From contig JAJUGZ010000022.1 of assembly GCA_029265715.1 (NCBI GenBank), positions 1 through 48,307 on the forward strand: DNA of 48,307 bases. Reading direction: 5' to 3'. Of the stretch, positions 8,166 through 15,700 are shown piece by piece. The DNA comes from Bacteroidota bacterium (GTDB lineage: Bacteria; Bacteroidota; Bacteroidia; Bacteroidales; Prolixibacteraceae). The position numbers and the translations under genes were made by a program. Each line of letters starts with the position of its first letter. Within the stretch, counting starts at the first letter, position 1. The notes beneath the pieces were generated by a model. That model saw only the letters and a list, made by a program, of their open reading frames with translations. It searched no databases and was not told where the DNA came from.

Positions 8166-9548
8166 ATGTTATTACGACATACAACAAGCGCGGTAAAAGA
8201 GCGGAGTGCCTTAACAGTAAACCCGGCAAAAACCTGTCAGCCGGTAGGGGCCATGTACGCTGCCTTGGGTATCCACGGATGCCTTCCGCACAGCCACGGT
8301 TCGCAGGGATGTTGTTCGTATCACCGCAGTACCCTGACCCGTCACTACAAAGAGCCGGTCATGGCTTCAACCAGTTCGTTTACCGAAGGCGCTTCGGTAT
8401 TCGGCGGACAAGCCAACCTGTTACAGGCCGTCGATACCATTTTCTCGATCTACGATCCTGAAATTATCGCTGTTCATTCAACCTGCTTGTCTGAAACAAT
8501 CGGCGACGACCTCGGCCAGATCATCAACAAAGCCCGCGACGAGGGTAAGGTGCCGCTCGGGAAACACGTAATCTACGCTTCGACCCCAAGTTATGTAGGT
8601 TCGCATGTAACCGGTTATGCCAACATGCTCGAAGGGATTGTGAAATATTTTGCCGAGAAAACCGACGAGAAAAAGCGCCAGGTAAACCTGCTCTCCGGAT
8701 GGGTGGAGCCGTCAGATATGCGCGAATTGAAGCGTATTGCCAAACTGATGAAGATCAGTGCGGTGTTGGCTCCCGATACGTCGGATGTGCTCGATACCCC
8801 GATGACCGGAAAATTTGAGATGTACCCCAAAGGCGGGACTACGATCCCAGAATTGGTCAGTATGGGCGACAGCATGAAAACCATCGGGATGGGTTCGTGG
8901 GCAACCCGCAGTGCAGCAGTCATGCTTGACAACAAATGCAAAGTGCCTTTCGAAATTACCGACATTCCGGTTGGTCTCTCGGCAACCGACCGCTTCATTC
9001 AGGCTCTGGCCAACGCCGGACGGGTTTCAATCCCCGAATCCATCAACGAAGAACGAGGCCGGCTGGTCGATGTAATCACCGACATGCACCAGTACCTGTA
9101 CGGAAAACGTGTAGCCGTTTTTGGCGACCCGGACAACATCATCCCGTTGGTTGAATTTCTGGTTGATATCGACATGAAACCGGTGTATGTAGTTTCCGGA
9201 ACACCCGGCAAAGCGTTCGAAAAACGAATGGAGGCAATTCTTGCCGAGCGCGTACCGGAAGCTAAATATAAAAACGGGCCCCAGGCCGACATGTTCCTGA
9301 TGCACCAGTGGATCAAGGAAAATCCCGTTGACCTGATTATCGGTAACACCTACGGAAAATACATTTCACGCGACGAAAAAATCCCGTTCGTCCGGATGGG
9401 ATTCCCGATCCTCGACCGCGTTGGCCACAGCTACTTCCCGACAATTGGTTACATGGGTGGTATCCGCATCCTCGAAAAAATTCTGGGTGCGCTCATGGAT
9501 AACATCGATGCAACAGCTAAGGAGGAATCGTTTGAACTGACTATGTAA
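8166..9548 (+). CDS. nifK: Nitrogenase MoFe protein beta chain NifK
   Basis: 460 residues, about 60 shorter at the N-terminus than Azotobacter NifK, which is normal for anaerobe-type enzymes whose longer NifD fills that surface. P-cluster ligands are Cys24 (NPAKTCQPVGA), Cys49 (HGSQGC) and Cys107 (HSTCLSETIGDD). A strong Shine-Dalgarno GGAGG at 8154-8158 precedes the ATG at 8166, 20 bases after the nifD stop. NifK forms the alpha2beta2 MoFe protein with NifD. A 15-base perfect hairpin follows the stop by seven bases. Confidence 0.97.
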   Translation: MLLRHTTSAVKERSALTVNPAKTCQPVGAMYAALGIHGCLPHSHGSQGCCSYHRSTLTRHYKEPVMASTSSFTEGASVFGGQANLLQAVDTIFSIYDPEIIAVHSTCLSETIGDDLGQIINKARDEGKVPLGKHVIYASTPSYVGSHVTGYANMLEGIVKYFAEKTDEKKRQVNLLSGWVEPSDMRELKRIAKLMKISAVLAPDTSDVLDTPMTGKFEMYPKGGTTIPELVSMGDSMKTIGMGSWATRSAAVMLDNKCKVPFEITDIPVGLSATDRFIQALANAGRVSIPESINEERGRLVDVITDMHQYLYGKRVAVFGDPDNIIPLVEFLVDIDMKPVYVVSGTPGKAFEKRMEAILAERVPEAKYKNGPQADMFLMHQWIKENPVDLIIGNTYGKYISRDEKIPFVRMGFPILDRVGHSYFPTIGYMGGIRILEKILGALMDNIDATAKEESFELTM

Positions 9549-9555
9549 TTTATAC

Positions 9556-9588
9556 AATCCTGACAGGTTTTTTAAACCTGTCAGGATT
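9556..9588 (+). terminator. 15-bp palindrome after nifK (CTGACAGG repeat family)
   Basis: AATCCTGACAGGTTT (9556-9570) and AAACCTGTCAGGATT (9574-9588) are perfect complements around a TTT loop. It can fold in RNA as a very stable hairpin. There is no T-run after it, so it may act as an mRNA 3' stabiliser or partial terminator rather than a classic terminator. Relatives occur at 16091, 19738 and 24730. Confidence 0.55.
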
Positions 9589-9639
9589 AACGGATAAGAT
9601 TTTCTTTCCTTCAATATGTTCTTCATAATGTCAAAAACC

Positions 9640-9671
9640 GGGGGGAGGCAACCCGCAGCCTCCCCCTTCTT
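9640..9671 (+). terminator. GC-rich hairpin just before nifE, terminator/attenuator-like
   Basis: GGGGGAGGC (9641-9649) pairs perfectly with GCCTCCCCC (9658-9666) around an eight-base loop and is followed by TTCTT. It lies only about 20 bases before the nifE start, so it can reduce read-through from nifHDK or affect nifE translation. With the preceding hairpin it separates the enzyme genes from the cofactor genes. Confidence 0.5.
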
Positions 9672-9686
9672 AAAAAAACGAAAATT

Positions 9687-11069
9687 ATGGGCGAACTTTT
9701 AAAAGAACGAATGAAGCAGATCGTCACCAAACGGCAAGGCGACCATGCTGAAATTGCCTGCGGAAAAGCAAGTCTGGCCGGATCGGTCAGCCAGCGGGCA
9801 TGTGTGTTTTGCGGGTCACGGGTGGTTTTGTATCCCATTGCCGATGCATTGCACCTGATACACGGGCCGGTTGGGTGCGCTGCTTATACCTGGGATATTC
9901 GCGGGGCACTTTCGTCCGGGCCACAAATCCACCGCCTGAGTTTTACCACCGACCTGAAAGAAAAAGAAGTGGTATTTGGCGGCGAAACCCGGTTGTACAA
10001 TGCCCTTGTCAGTCTGATTGATACGTACAAACCGAAGGGCGCTTTTGTGTACGCTACCTGTATTGTAGGTGTAATTGGCGACGATGTGGAAGCCGTTTGC
10101 CGCCGGGTAACCAAAGAAAAAGGCATCGACGTGATCCCGGTCATGTCGGAAGGGTTTAACGGGACCAAAAAAGACGGCTACAAAATTGCCTGTAGCGCTT
10201 TATCGAAACTGATTGGCACCGATCCGGTTTACAAAGCTCCGGAATACAGCATCAACATTTTGGGCGACTTTAACCTGGCCGGCGAACTCTGGATGCTTTC
10301 TGAGTATTACCGGAAAATGGGCGTGAACCTGGTAGCCTGCATGACCGGCGATGGCCGAATCGACGATATCCGGAAAGCACACACTGCCCAGCTCAACGTG
10401 GTCCAATGCTCCGGATCGATGGTGCATCTGGCCAAAGAAATGAAAGAAAAGTACGGCATCCCGTTCATGAAGGTCTCCTATTTCGGGATCGAAGACATGT
10501 CGGACGCCTTGTATGAAGTAGCCCGTTTTTTCAAATCGGAAGAGATGATGGAAAAAGCCCGGGCGCTGGTGAAAGAAGAACTCAGCCGGTTGTTACCGGC
10601 CCTCCAACCTTATCGCGCGCAATTGGAAGGAAAGAAAGCTGCGATTTATGTGGGAGGGGCCTTTAAAGCGATTTCCCTGGTCAAGGCGCTTCGGCTCATC
10701 GGGATGAAAACCGTGGTTGTCGGCTCGCAAACGGGTAACACCGACGACTACAACCTGCTGAAAGAACTGTGTGACGAAGGTACCATCATTGTAGACGACT
10801 CCAATCCGAACGAACTTTCTGAATTTGTAAAACTTACGGGGGCTGACCTTTTCATCGGCGGGGTGAAAGAACGGCCAATAGCTTACAAGCTCGGACTCGG
10901 ATTTTGCGATCACAATCACGAACGGAAAGAAGCGCTGGCCGGCTACGAAGGCATGTTGAATTTTGCGAAGGAAGTTCATGCTTCGGTTTGCAGCCCGGTC
11001 TGGAAGTTTATGAGAGGCCCCACCCCGACCCTCCCCGAAGGGGAGGGAGAAAGAGGGAACCATATTTAA
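9687..11069 (+). CDS. nifE: FeMo-cofactor scaffold subunit NifE
   Basis: 460 residues, homologous to NifD. NifE and NifN form the scaffold on which the NifB product is matured to FeMo-cofactor. Cysteine motifs are RACVFCGSR (about 39-42), GPVGCAAY (about 64) and ATCIVGVIGDD (about 124). As expected for NifE, the FeMo-cofactor histidine motif of NifD is not kept. The family normally ends soon after SPVWKF. Here residues 442-460 (MRGPTPTLPEGEGERGNHI) are encoded by a GC-rich palindromic repeat that also supplies the last codons before the stop. The tail is therefore a recent insertion product, probably harmless because it is at the end. Confidence 0.95.
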   Translation: MGELLKERMKQIVTKRQGDHAEIACGKASLAGSVSQRACVFCGSRVVLYPIADALHLIHGPVGCAAYTWDIRGALSSGPQIHRLSFTTDLKEKEVVFGGETRLYNALVSLIDTYKPKGAFVYATCIVGVIGDDVEAVCRRVTKEKGIDVIPVMSEGFNGTKKDGYKIACSALSKLIGTDPVYKAPEYSINILGDFNLAGELWMLSEYYRKMGVNLVACMTGDGRIDDIRKAHTAQLNVVQCSGSMVHLAKEMKEKYGIPFMKVSYFGIEDMSDALYEVARFFKSEEMMEKARALVKEELSRLLPALQPYRAQLEGKKAAIYVGGAFKAISLVKALRLIGMKTVVVGSQTGNTDDYNLLKELCDEGTIIVDDSNPNELSEFVKLTGADLFIGGVKERPIAYKLGLGFCDHNHERKEALAGYEGMLNFAKEVHASVCSPVWKFMRGPTPTLPEGEGERGNHI

Positions 11070-11219
11070 TGAATACTTTGAAAGGCAGATATTAAAAAAG
11101 CAACCAATGGAGAGGACTCAGAAAATACAAAATACAGCAGGCTCAGAAGCCTCCCCTTCGGGGAGATTTAGAGGGGCTTCTTCTTTCTCCTACCCTTCGG
11201 GGGGATTAGGGGGGGCTGT
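11016..11219 (+). repeat. Paired palindromic element 1, at the nifE/nifN junction
   Basis: The left palindrome CCCTCCCC-GAA-GGGGAGGG (11029-11047) lies within a GGCCCCACCCCGAC flank. The right palindrome CTCCCC-TTC-GGGGAG (11151-11165) is followed by ATTTAGAGGGGCTTC. A second right-type unit, CCTACCCTTCGGGGGGATTAG, is at 11190-11210. Left and right ends are inverted relative to each other, like terminal inverted repeats of a miniature element. The roughly 100 bases between them contain the nifN start codon and resemble the interior of element 3 at 14,312-14,477. It overlaps the end of nifE and the beginning of nifN. Confidence 0.75.
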
Positions 11220-12585
11220 AGCAACGCGGAATGCCTGTAAACTGTGCGCTCCGCTTGGGGCCAGCGTGGCTTTTAAAGGGATCCGGGGCTGTGTCCCGAT
11301 CATCCACGGGTCGCAGGGATGTGCCACCTATATCCGGCGCTACCTGATCAGCCACTATAAAGAACCGGTCGATATTGCCTCGTCGAACTTTACCGAAGAA
11401 GCGACCATTTTCGGCGGGGGCGCCAACTGTCACACGGCCATCGATAATGTGATCAGCCAATACAAGCCCGAGGTTGTTGCGCTTACAACCACCTGTTTGA
11501 GCGAGACCATTGGCGACGACGTTAACCTCTATATCCACAATTATAAACTACATGCCAAAGACCGGGAGTTGCCGCATTTTATTGCGGCTTCTACTCCCAG
11601 TTACCAGGGCTCGCACATGGACGGCTTTCACGAAGCCGTTTCAGCCACGGTTAAGTCGATTGCCGAAGGTGGCGGGAAAGGTAGCCATATCAATCTTTTC
11701 CCCGGATTTGTTTCGACCGAAGATTTGCGGCAACTGAAAACCATCATGTCCGATTTCGGGATCGGGTACATTTTGCTGCCGGATTATTCCGAAACGCTCG
11801 ACAACCCGATGTGGGAAACTTACAGGCGGATCCCGGAAGGCGGAACGCCCATCGAGTCGGTTAAACGCTGTGGCTCGGCTTGCGCTTCGATCGAAATGGG
11901 AACCGTGCTGAATAAGGGCAGCCTCTCCGGAAGGGTTAAAAACAACAACCTGTCGACTACGGCGGCCGAATATCTGAAGGATCAGTTCGGTGTTGAAAAC
12001 CACCGGATACCAATTCCGGTTGGCGTTGAAATGAACGACCTGTTTTTCGAAACACTGAGCCGGGTTTCAGGAATCCCGATTCCGGAGAAATACCTGAAAG
12101 AACGGGGCCGGCTGATCGATTCGTATGCCGATGGCCACAAATACGTGTTTGGCAAACGGGCCGTGGTATATGGCGAAGAAGACTTTGTGGTGGCCATGAC
12201 CATTTTCCTGAGCGAAATCGGCATCGATGTGGCGCTGGCAGCAACCGGCGGCGAAAGCGGCAGGCTGGCAGAAGAAATCAGAAAATATTGCCCGGCCAAA
12301 GCCGGCACGATCCTGGCGAAAAATGCTTACGACTACGAAATGATACACGAATGGTGTACGGCCAACAAGCCCGACATCCTGATCGGAAACAGCAAGGGCT
12401 ACTATATTGCCCGCGATCTGAAAATACCAATTGTTCGTTGCGGGTTTCCCATCCACGACCGGATTGGCGGGCAACGCATCAAACACATCGGCTACACCGG
12501 GACTCAGGAATTGTTCGACCTGATTGTGAACACACTGATTCAGGACAAACAAGACAAATCGCCCGTCGGCTACAAATACATGTAA
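11107..12585 (+). CDS. nifN: FeMo-cofactor scaffold subunit NifN with repeat-encoded leader
   Basis: 492 residues, homologous to NifK. The conserved protein begins at ATRNACKLCAPLGAS (residue 39 on) with cysteine motifs NACKLC (44, 47), HGSQGC (about 73) and TTCLSETIGDD (about 130). NifN pairs with NifE to mature FeMo-cofactor. Residues 1-38 are not NifN-like: MERTQKIQNTAG plus two translations of the palindromic repeat (ASPSGRFRGA and YPSGGLGGA). Between the ATG at 11107 and the conserved part there is no other in-frame ATG, GTG or TTG, so the leader must be translated unless a rare start is used. The NifV leader is related in sequence. The stop lies 17 bases before nifB. Confidence 0.93.
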   Translation: MERTQKIQNTAGSEASPSGRFRGASSFSYPSGGLGGAVATRNACKLCAPLGASVAFKGIRGCVPIIHGSQGCATYIRRYLISHYKEPVDIASSNFTEEATIFGGGANCHTAIDNVISQYKPEVVALTTTCLSETIGDDVNLYIHNYKLHAKDRELPHFIAASTPSYQGSHMDGFHEAVSATVKSIAEGGGKGSHINLFPGFVSTEDLRQLKTIMSDFGIGYILLPDYSETLDNPMWETYRRIPEGGTPIESVKRCGSACASIEMGTVLNKGSLSGRVKNNNLSTTAAEYLKDQFGVENHRIPIPVGVEMNDLFFETLSRVSGIPIPEKYLKERGRLIDSYADGHKYVFGKRAVVYGEEDFVVAMTIFLSEIGIDVALAATGGESGRLAEEIRKYCPAKAGTILAKNAYDYEMIHEWCTANKPDILIGNSKGYYIARDLKIPIVRCGFPIHDRIGGQRIKHIGYTGTQELFDLIVNTLIQDKQDKSPVGYKYM

Positions 12586-12602
12586 CTCTAAATCGAACTG
12601 CT

Positions 12603-13859
12603 ATGATTGACCTCGAAAAACATCCGTGCTTCAACATCGAAGCGAAAGGGATCTATGCCCGGGTTCATTTACCGGTAGCTCCCAAATGCAATATTCAGTG
12701 CAACTATTGCAAGCGCGATTTCGATTGCGTGAACGAAAGCCGTCCGGGCGTAACCAGCGAAGTGCTTTCGCCGGAACAGGCTCTGGCTTACCTGATTAAG
12801 CTGGAAGAGAAAATGCCACACCTTTCGGTGGTTGGCATTGCCGGGCCGGGCGACCCGTTTGCCAATCCGGACGAAACGATGACCACCTTGCGGCTGGTAC
12901 GGAGCCATTTCCCCGACATGATTTTATGCCTGTCGTCGAACGGGTTGAATGTGGCTCCCTATGTCGAAGAGTTGGCTGAGTTGGGGGTCAGTCATGTCAC
13001 CATCACCCTGAATGCCCTCGATACCGGGGTCACAGAAAAAATATATAAATGGGCCCGCTGGAACAAACAGGGCTATTTCGGGAAAGCGGCTGCCGAACTG
13101 CTGCTTGAAAATCAGATCCTGGCCATCCGCATGCTCCGGAAATTCGGGATCACGGTAAAAATCAACACGATCGTTGTCCCCGGAATCAACGATCATCTGG
13201 TTGAGTCGGTCGCAGAAAAAGCCAAAGAGCTGGGCGCTGAACTGATGAATGCCATTCCGCTTTATCCGGTCGAAGGAACTCCTTTGGGGACTCTGAAGGA
13301 ACCGGATGTGCTGACCATGCGCGAAATCAGGCTGAAAATTGCCAGACACCTGAAGCCGATGACCCACTGTGCGCGTTGCCGTGCCGATGCCGTTGGCTTG
13401 CTGGGGCAGGACGATGCCGAAGCAAAAAAAATCATGTCGGAAGTTACGTCGATGAGCGCTGTGCCAGACGAAACCCGTCCGTTTGTGGCGGTGGCCAGTT
13501 ACGAAGGAATGCTGGTGAACCAACACCTGGGCGAGGCCGACCGGGTGTATGTTTTCCGTGAAACACCGAATGGTTACCGGTTGGTTGAACAGCGCAAAAC
13601 ACCGCCCGCCGGTACCGGAAATGCCCGATGGGAAACGCTTGGAAAGATGTTGGACGATTGCCGTGCGTTGCTGGTTGGGGGGATTGGCCCCAGTCCGTCG
13701 GCCATCATCGGGCGCAGCGGCATCCGGATTATCGAAATGACCGGCTTGATCGACGAAGGCCTGGATGCTGTTTACAAAGGCAAGGAATTGCGAACCGTGA
13801 AAAAGGCCGACGTTTTCAAATGTGGCGCCTCTTGCTCCGGGAAAGCAACCGGGTGCTGA
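12603..13859 (+). CDS. nifB: NifB, radical SAM FeMo-cofactor core synthase, fused to a NifX-like domain
   Basis: 418 residues from the ATG at 12603. An open frame extends upstream inside nifN but is not NifB-like. The radical SAM motif C-x3-C-x2-C is CNIQCNYC (Cys29, 33, 36), followed by the NifB signature GIAGPGDPFANP. The radical SAM part spans about 1-270, with further cysteines THCARCRADAVG. From about 300 to the end lies the dinitrogenase Fe-Mo cofactor-binding (NifX/NafY) domain, with MLVNQHLGEADRVYVF and GIGPSPSAII. NifB fuses two [4Fe-4S] units with a SAM-derived carbide to form the L-cluster/NifB-co. The C-terminal domain probably holds or passes on the product. The stop lies about six bases before palindromic element 2. 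Confidence 0.95.
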   Translation: MIDLEKHPCFNIEAKGIYARVHLPVAPKCNIQCNYCKRDFDCVNESRPGVTSEVLSPEQALAYLIKLEEKMPHLSVVGIAGPGDPFANPDETMTTLRLVRSHFPDMILCLSSNGLNVAPYVEELAELGVSHVTITLNALDTGVTEKIYKWARWNKQGYFGKAAAELLLENQILAIRMLRKFGITVKINTIVVPGINDHLVESVAEKAKELGAELMNAIPLYPVEGTPLGTLKEPDVLTMREIRLKIARHLKPMTHCARCRADAVGLLGQDDAEAKKIMSEVTSMSAVPDETRPFVAVASYEGMLVNQHLGEADRVYVFRETPNGYRLVEQRKTPPAGTGNARWETLGKMLDDCRALLVGGIGPSPSAIIGRSGIRIIEMTGLIDEGLDAVYKGKELRTVKKADVFKCGASCSGKATGC

Positions 13860-13864
13860 AAGAG

Positions 13865-13993
13865 AAAGCCCCTCTAAATCTCCCCGAAGGGGAAGACTTT
13901 TAAAAAACGTTCTTTTTATAATTGAAAGTGCATGATATTATTAACCAGCTCTTCTGACTCCCTCCCCAAAGGGGAGGGTTGGGGTGGGGCTTC
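13865..13993 (+). repeat. Paired palindromic element 2, between nifB and ferredoxin gene
   Basis: The left unit AAGCCCCTCTAAATCTCCCC-GAA-GGGGA (about 13866-13893) is the reverse complement of the right unit of element 1. The right unit CCCTCCCC-AAA-GGGGAGGG (13960-13978), followed by TTGGGGTGGGGCTTC, is the reverse complement of the left unit of element 1. The roughly 65-base interior is AT-rich. The element lies just after the nifB stop (13859) and ends about 12 bases before the ferredoxin start, so it is not translated. It fills almost the entire 145-base gap. Confidence 0.7.
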
Positions 13994-14004
13994 ATTTTTT
14001 AATC

Positions 14005-14310
14005 ATGAAAAAACCAGACTATCACATCCTGATTTGCAACTCGTACCGGGTTGCCGGCGACGCCAAAGGCTACTGCAACAAAAACGGCGGGGCCGAATTT
14101 ATTCAGTACGTAACTGAAGAGTGTGCTGATCGCGGCCTTGACGTAGCTGTTTCGTCAACCGCTTGTTTGAATGTTTGCTCGCAGGGGCCGGTTATGGTTA
14201 TTCAGCCCAATAACTGGTGGTATGGCGGCATCACAACCGACCGTATCGACGAAATCCTCGACGCCCTTGAAGAAGGAAATGCCGTGGACGAGTACCTGAT
14301 CAGCGAATAG
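14005..14310 (+). CDS. Thioredoxin-fold [2Fe-2S] ferredoxin of the nif cluster
   Basis: 101 residues from the ATG at 14005. Four cysteines at 11, 24, 54 and 58 (ILICNSY, GYCNKNG, STACLNVC) fit the ligand pattern of the thioredoxin-like [2Fe-2S] ferredoxins represented by the Clostridium pasteurianum protein (102 residues), which has been linked to the MoFe protein. SQGPVMVIQPNNWWYG is the family signature after the last ligand. The likely role is electron transfer connected with nitrogenase or cofactor assembly, an inference from location between nifB and nifV. A clostridial-type extra cysteine near position 14 is absent (Tyr here). Paired palindromic elements flank the gene on both sides. 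Confidence 0.85.
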   Translation: MKKPDYHILICNSYRVAGDAKGYCNKNGGAEFIQYVTEECADRGLDVAVSSTACLNVCSQGPVMVIQPNNWWYGGITTDRIDEILDALEEGNAVDEYLISE

Positions 14311-14311
14311 A

Positions 14312-14477
14312 AAGGGAGCCCCATTCCCCGCCCTTCCCCGAGGAGGAAAGGAGTTAGGGCAGCGAACACTTTAAAACGGCTAATCTTAAAAAGAAACGAC
14401 CAATGGAAAGAACACGGAAGAATCAAAATAAGGCAGGCCAAAAGTCCTCCTCCTCCGGAAGGGTTAGGGGAGGCTAT
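14312..14477 (+). repeat. Paired palindromic element 3, at the ferredoxin/nifV junction
   Basis: A degenerate relative of element 1. The left unit AGCCCCATTCCCCGCCC, then TTCCCCGAGGAGGAAAGG, is at about 14317-14352. The right unit CCTCCTCCTCCGGAAGGG, then TTAGGGGAGG, is at about 14446-14473. Between them the interior matches element 1 base by base over long stretches (GAAxACTTT, TTAAAAA, CCAATGGA, then AGGCAGGC). It contains the nifV start codon at 14403 and runs into its first 24 codons. Confidence 0.65.
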
Positions 14478-15596
14478 ATCATCGATACTACCCTTCGGGA
14501 CGGCGAGCAGGCCCCGGGGGTAGTTTTTACCCTTCCGGAGAAACTTCGCATAGCCGCGATGCTCGAAGAGTTGGGGATCAACGAAGTGGAAGTTGGTACG
14601 CCCGCCATGGGGCCCGATGAACAACAGGTGATCAGTGAGATCGTCAAAAGCGGGTTCCGGTTTGATAAGCTTTGCTGGGCGCGTGCCAGGGAGTCCGATG
14701 TTGAGGCATCGGCCCGGACCGGCGCTAACCGTATCAATATTTCGTTCCCGGTTTCCGATATCCAGTTGTCGGCCATTGGGCGGAACCGCGGGTGGGTACT
14801 CGGACACATGCCCCGGATGGTGGCGCTGGCCCGTCGTTTCTTCGGATTCGTGGCGATTGGCTTTCAGGATGCAAGCCGGGCCGATCGCGATTTCATGGAT
14901 GAGTTCATCACGGCTTGTCTGGCCGAAGGTGTTGACCGGATTCGGTTGGCCGATACGGTTGGAACACTCAACCCGTTTTCGGTGGCCGAGTTGTTTACCT
15001 CGGTGACCCAACGGTTCCCGTTTGTCGATTTTGAATTTCATGGGCACAACGACCTGGGCATGGCAACGGCCAATTCGCTTGCGGCATTTCTGTCGGGGGC
15101 CCGATCGGTCAGCGCGACCATCAACGGGTTAGGTGAGCGAGCCGGAAACGCTTGTCTGGAAGAACTGGCCATGGCAATGAAAGTGAGCGCCAACATGAAC
15201 CCCGGACTGAATATACCGATGGTGCAGAAAATATGCCGGTATGTGTCCGATGTTTCGTACCGGGCAATTCACGAGTCGAAACCGATTACCGGCGAGATGA
15301 TTTGCCGGCACGAGTCGGGCATTCATTGCCGGAGCCTGATGGAAAACGAGTTGGCCTACCAGCCTTTTCGTCCGGAGGAATTAGGCCGGGAAACCGAATT
15401 AGTTATTGGTAAGCATAGCGGATCGGGAGCAGTAAAACGGTATTTAAACAATCATGGCGTTTCGCTTCAACCCGGGCAAATAGACCAATTGATGAATCGG
15501 TTGAAATCAAAATCAGGTCGGGAGAGGCGGGTTATCGCTTTTGATGAGGTTCTGACAATGGTGAATGAAGATAAAAGGCATATTTCTATTTTTTGA
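14403..15596 (+). CDS. nifV: Homocitrate synthase NifV with repeat-encoded leader
   Basis: 397 residues. NifV condenses acetyl-CoA and 2-oxoglutarate to R-homocitrate, the organic ligand of FeMo-cofactor. Conserved parts are YIIDTTLRDGEQAPGV (residue 25 on, with the metal-binding Asp and the catalytic Arg), the metal ligands in FHGHNDLGMATANS (about 219-232) and HESGIHCRSL (about 304). Residues 1-24 (MERTRKNQNKAG, then QKSSSSGRVRGG) are not part of the family and resemble the NifN leader. No other in-frame ATG, GTG or TTG lies before the conserved core, so the palindromic element supplies the start. It completes the set needed for FeMo-cofactor synthesis. Confidence 0.95.
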   Translation: MERTRKNQNKAGQKSSSSGRVRGGYIIDTTLRDGEQAPGVVFTLPEKLRIAAMLEELGINEVEVGTPAMGPDEQQVISEIVKSGFRFDKLCWARARESDVEASARTGANRINISFPVSDIQLSAIGRNRGWVLGHMPRMVALARRFFGFVAIGFQDASRADRDFMDEFITACLAEGVDRIRLADTVGTLNPFSVAELFTSVTQRFPFVDFEFHGHNDLGMATANSLAAFLSGARSVSATINGLGERAGNACLEELAMAMKVSANMNPGLNIPMVQKICRYVSDVSYRAIHESKPITGEMICRHESGIHCRSLMENELAYQPFRPEELGRETELVIGKHSGSGAVKRYLNNHGVSLQPGQIDQLMNRLKSKSGRERRVIAFDEVLTMVNEDKRHISIF

Positions 15597-15700
15597 GATT
15601 GTTTCTCCTGCAGTTGCCGGATTGCAATGATGTTACGCTGAAGCATTATCTCGGGCAACGCGAAGCGATTTTCAGGTAGAACGTTAAAAAACCTACGAAT

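Noticed and set aside
9600-9686. A second sigma-54 promoter before nifE
   Set aside because: No GG-N10-GC pair with acceptable flanks was found; hairpins fill the gap.
12288-12602. Long open frame upstream of the NifB start
   Set aside because: It lies inside nifN in another frame, has no NifB similarity, and the NifB N-terminus fits the ATG at 12603.
14202-15047. 281-codon - strand ORF across ferredoxin and nifV
   Set aside because: It runs opposite two well-supported genes and through palindromic repeats; its sequence is the complement of NifV codons.
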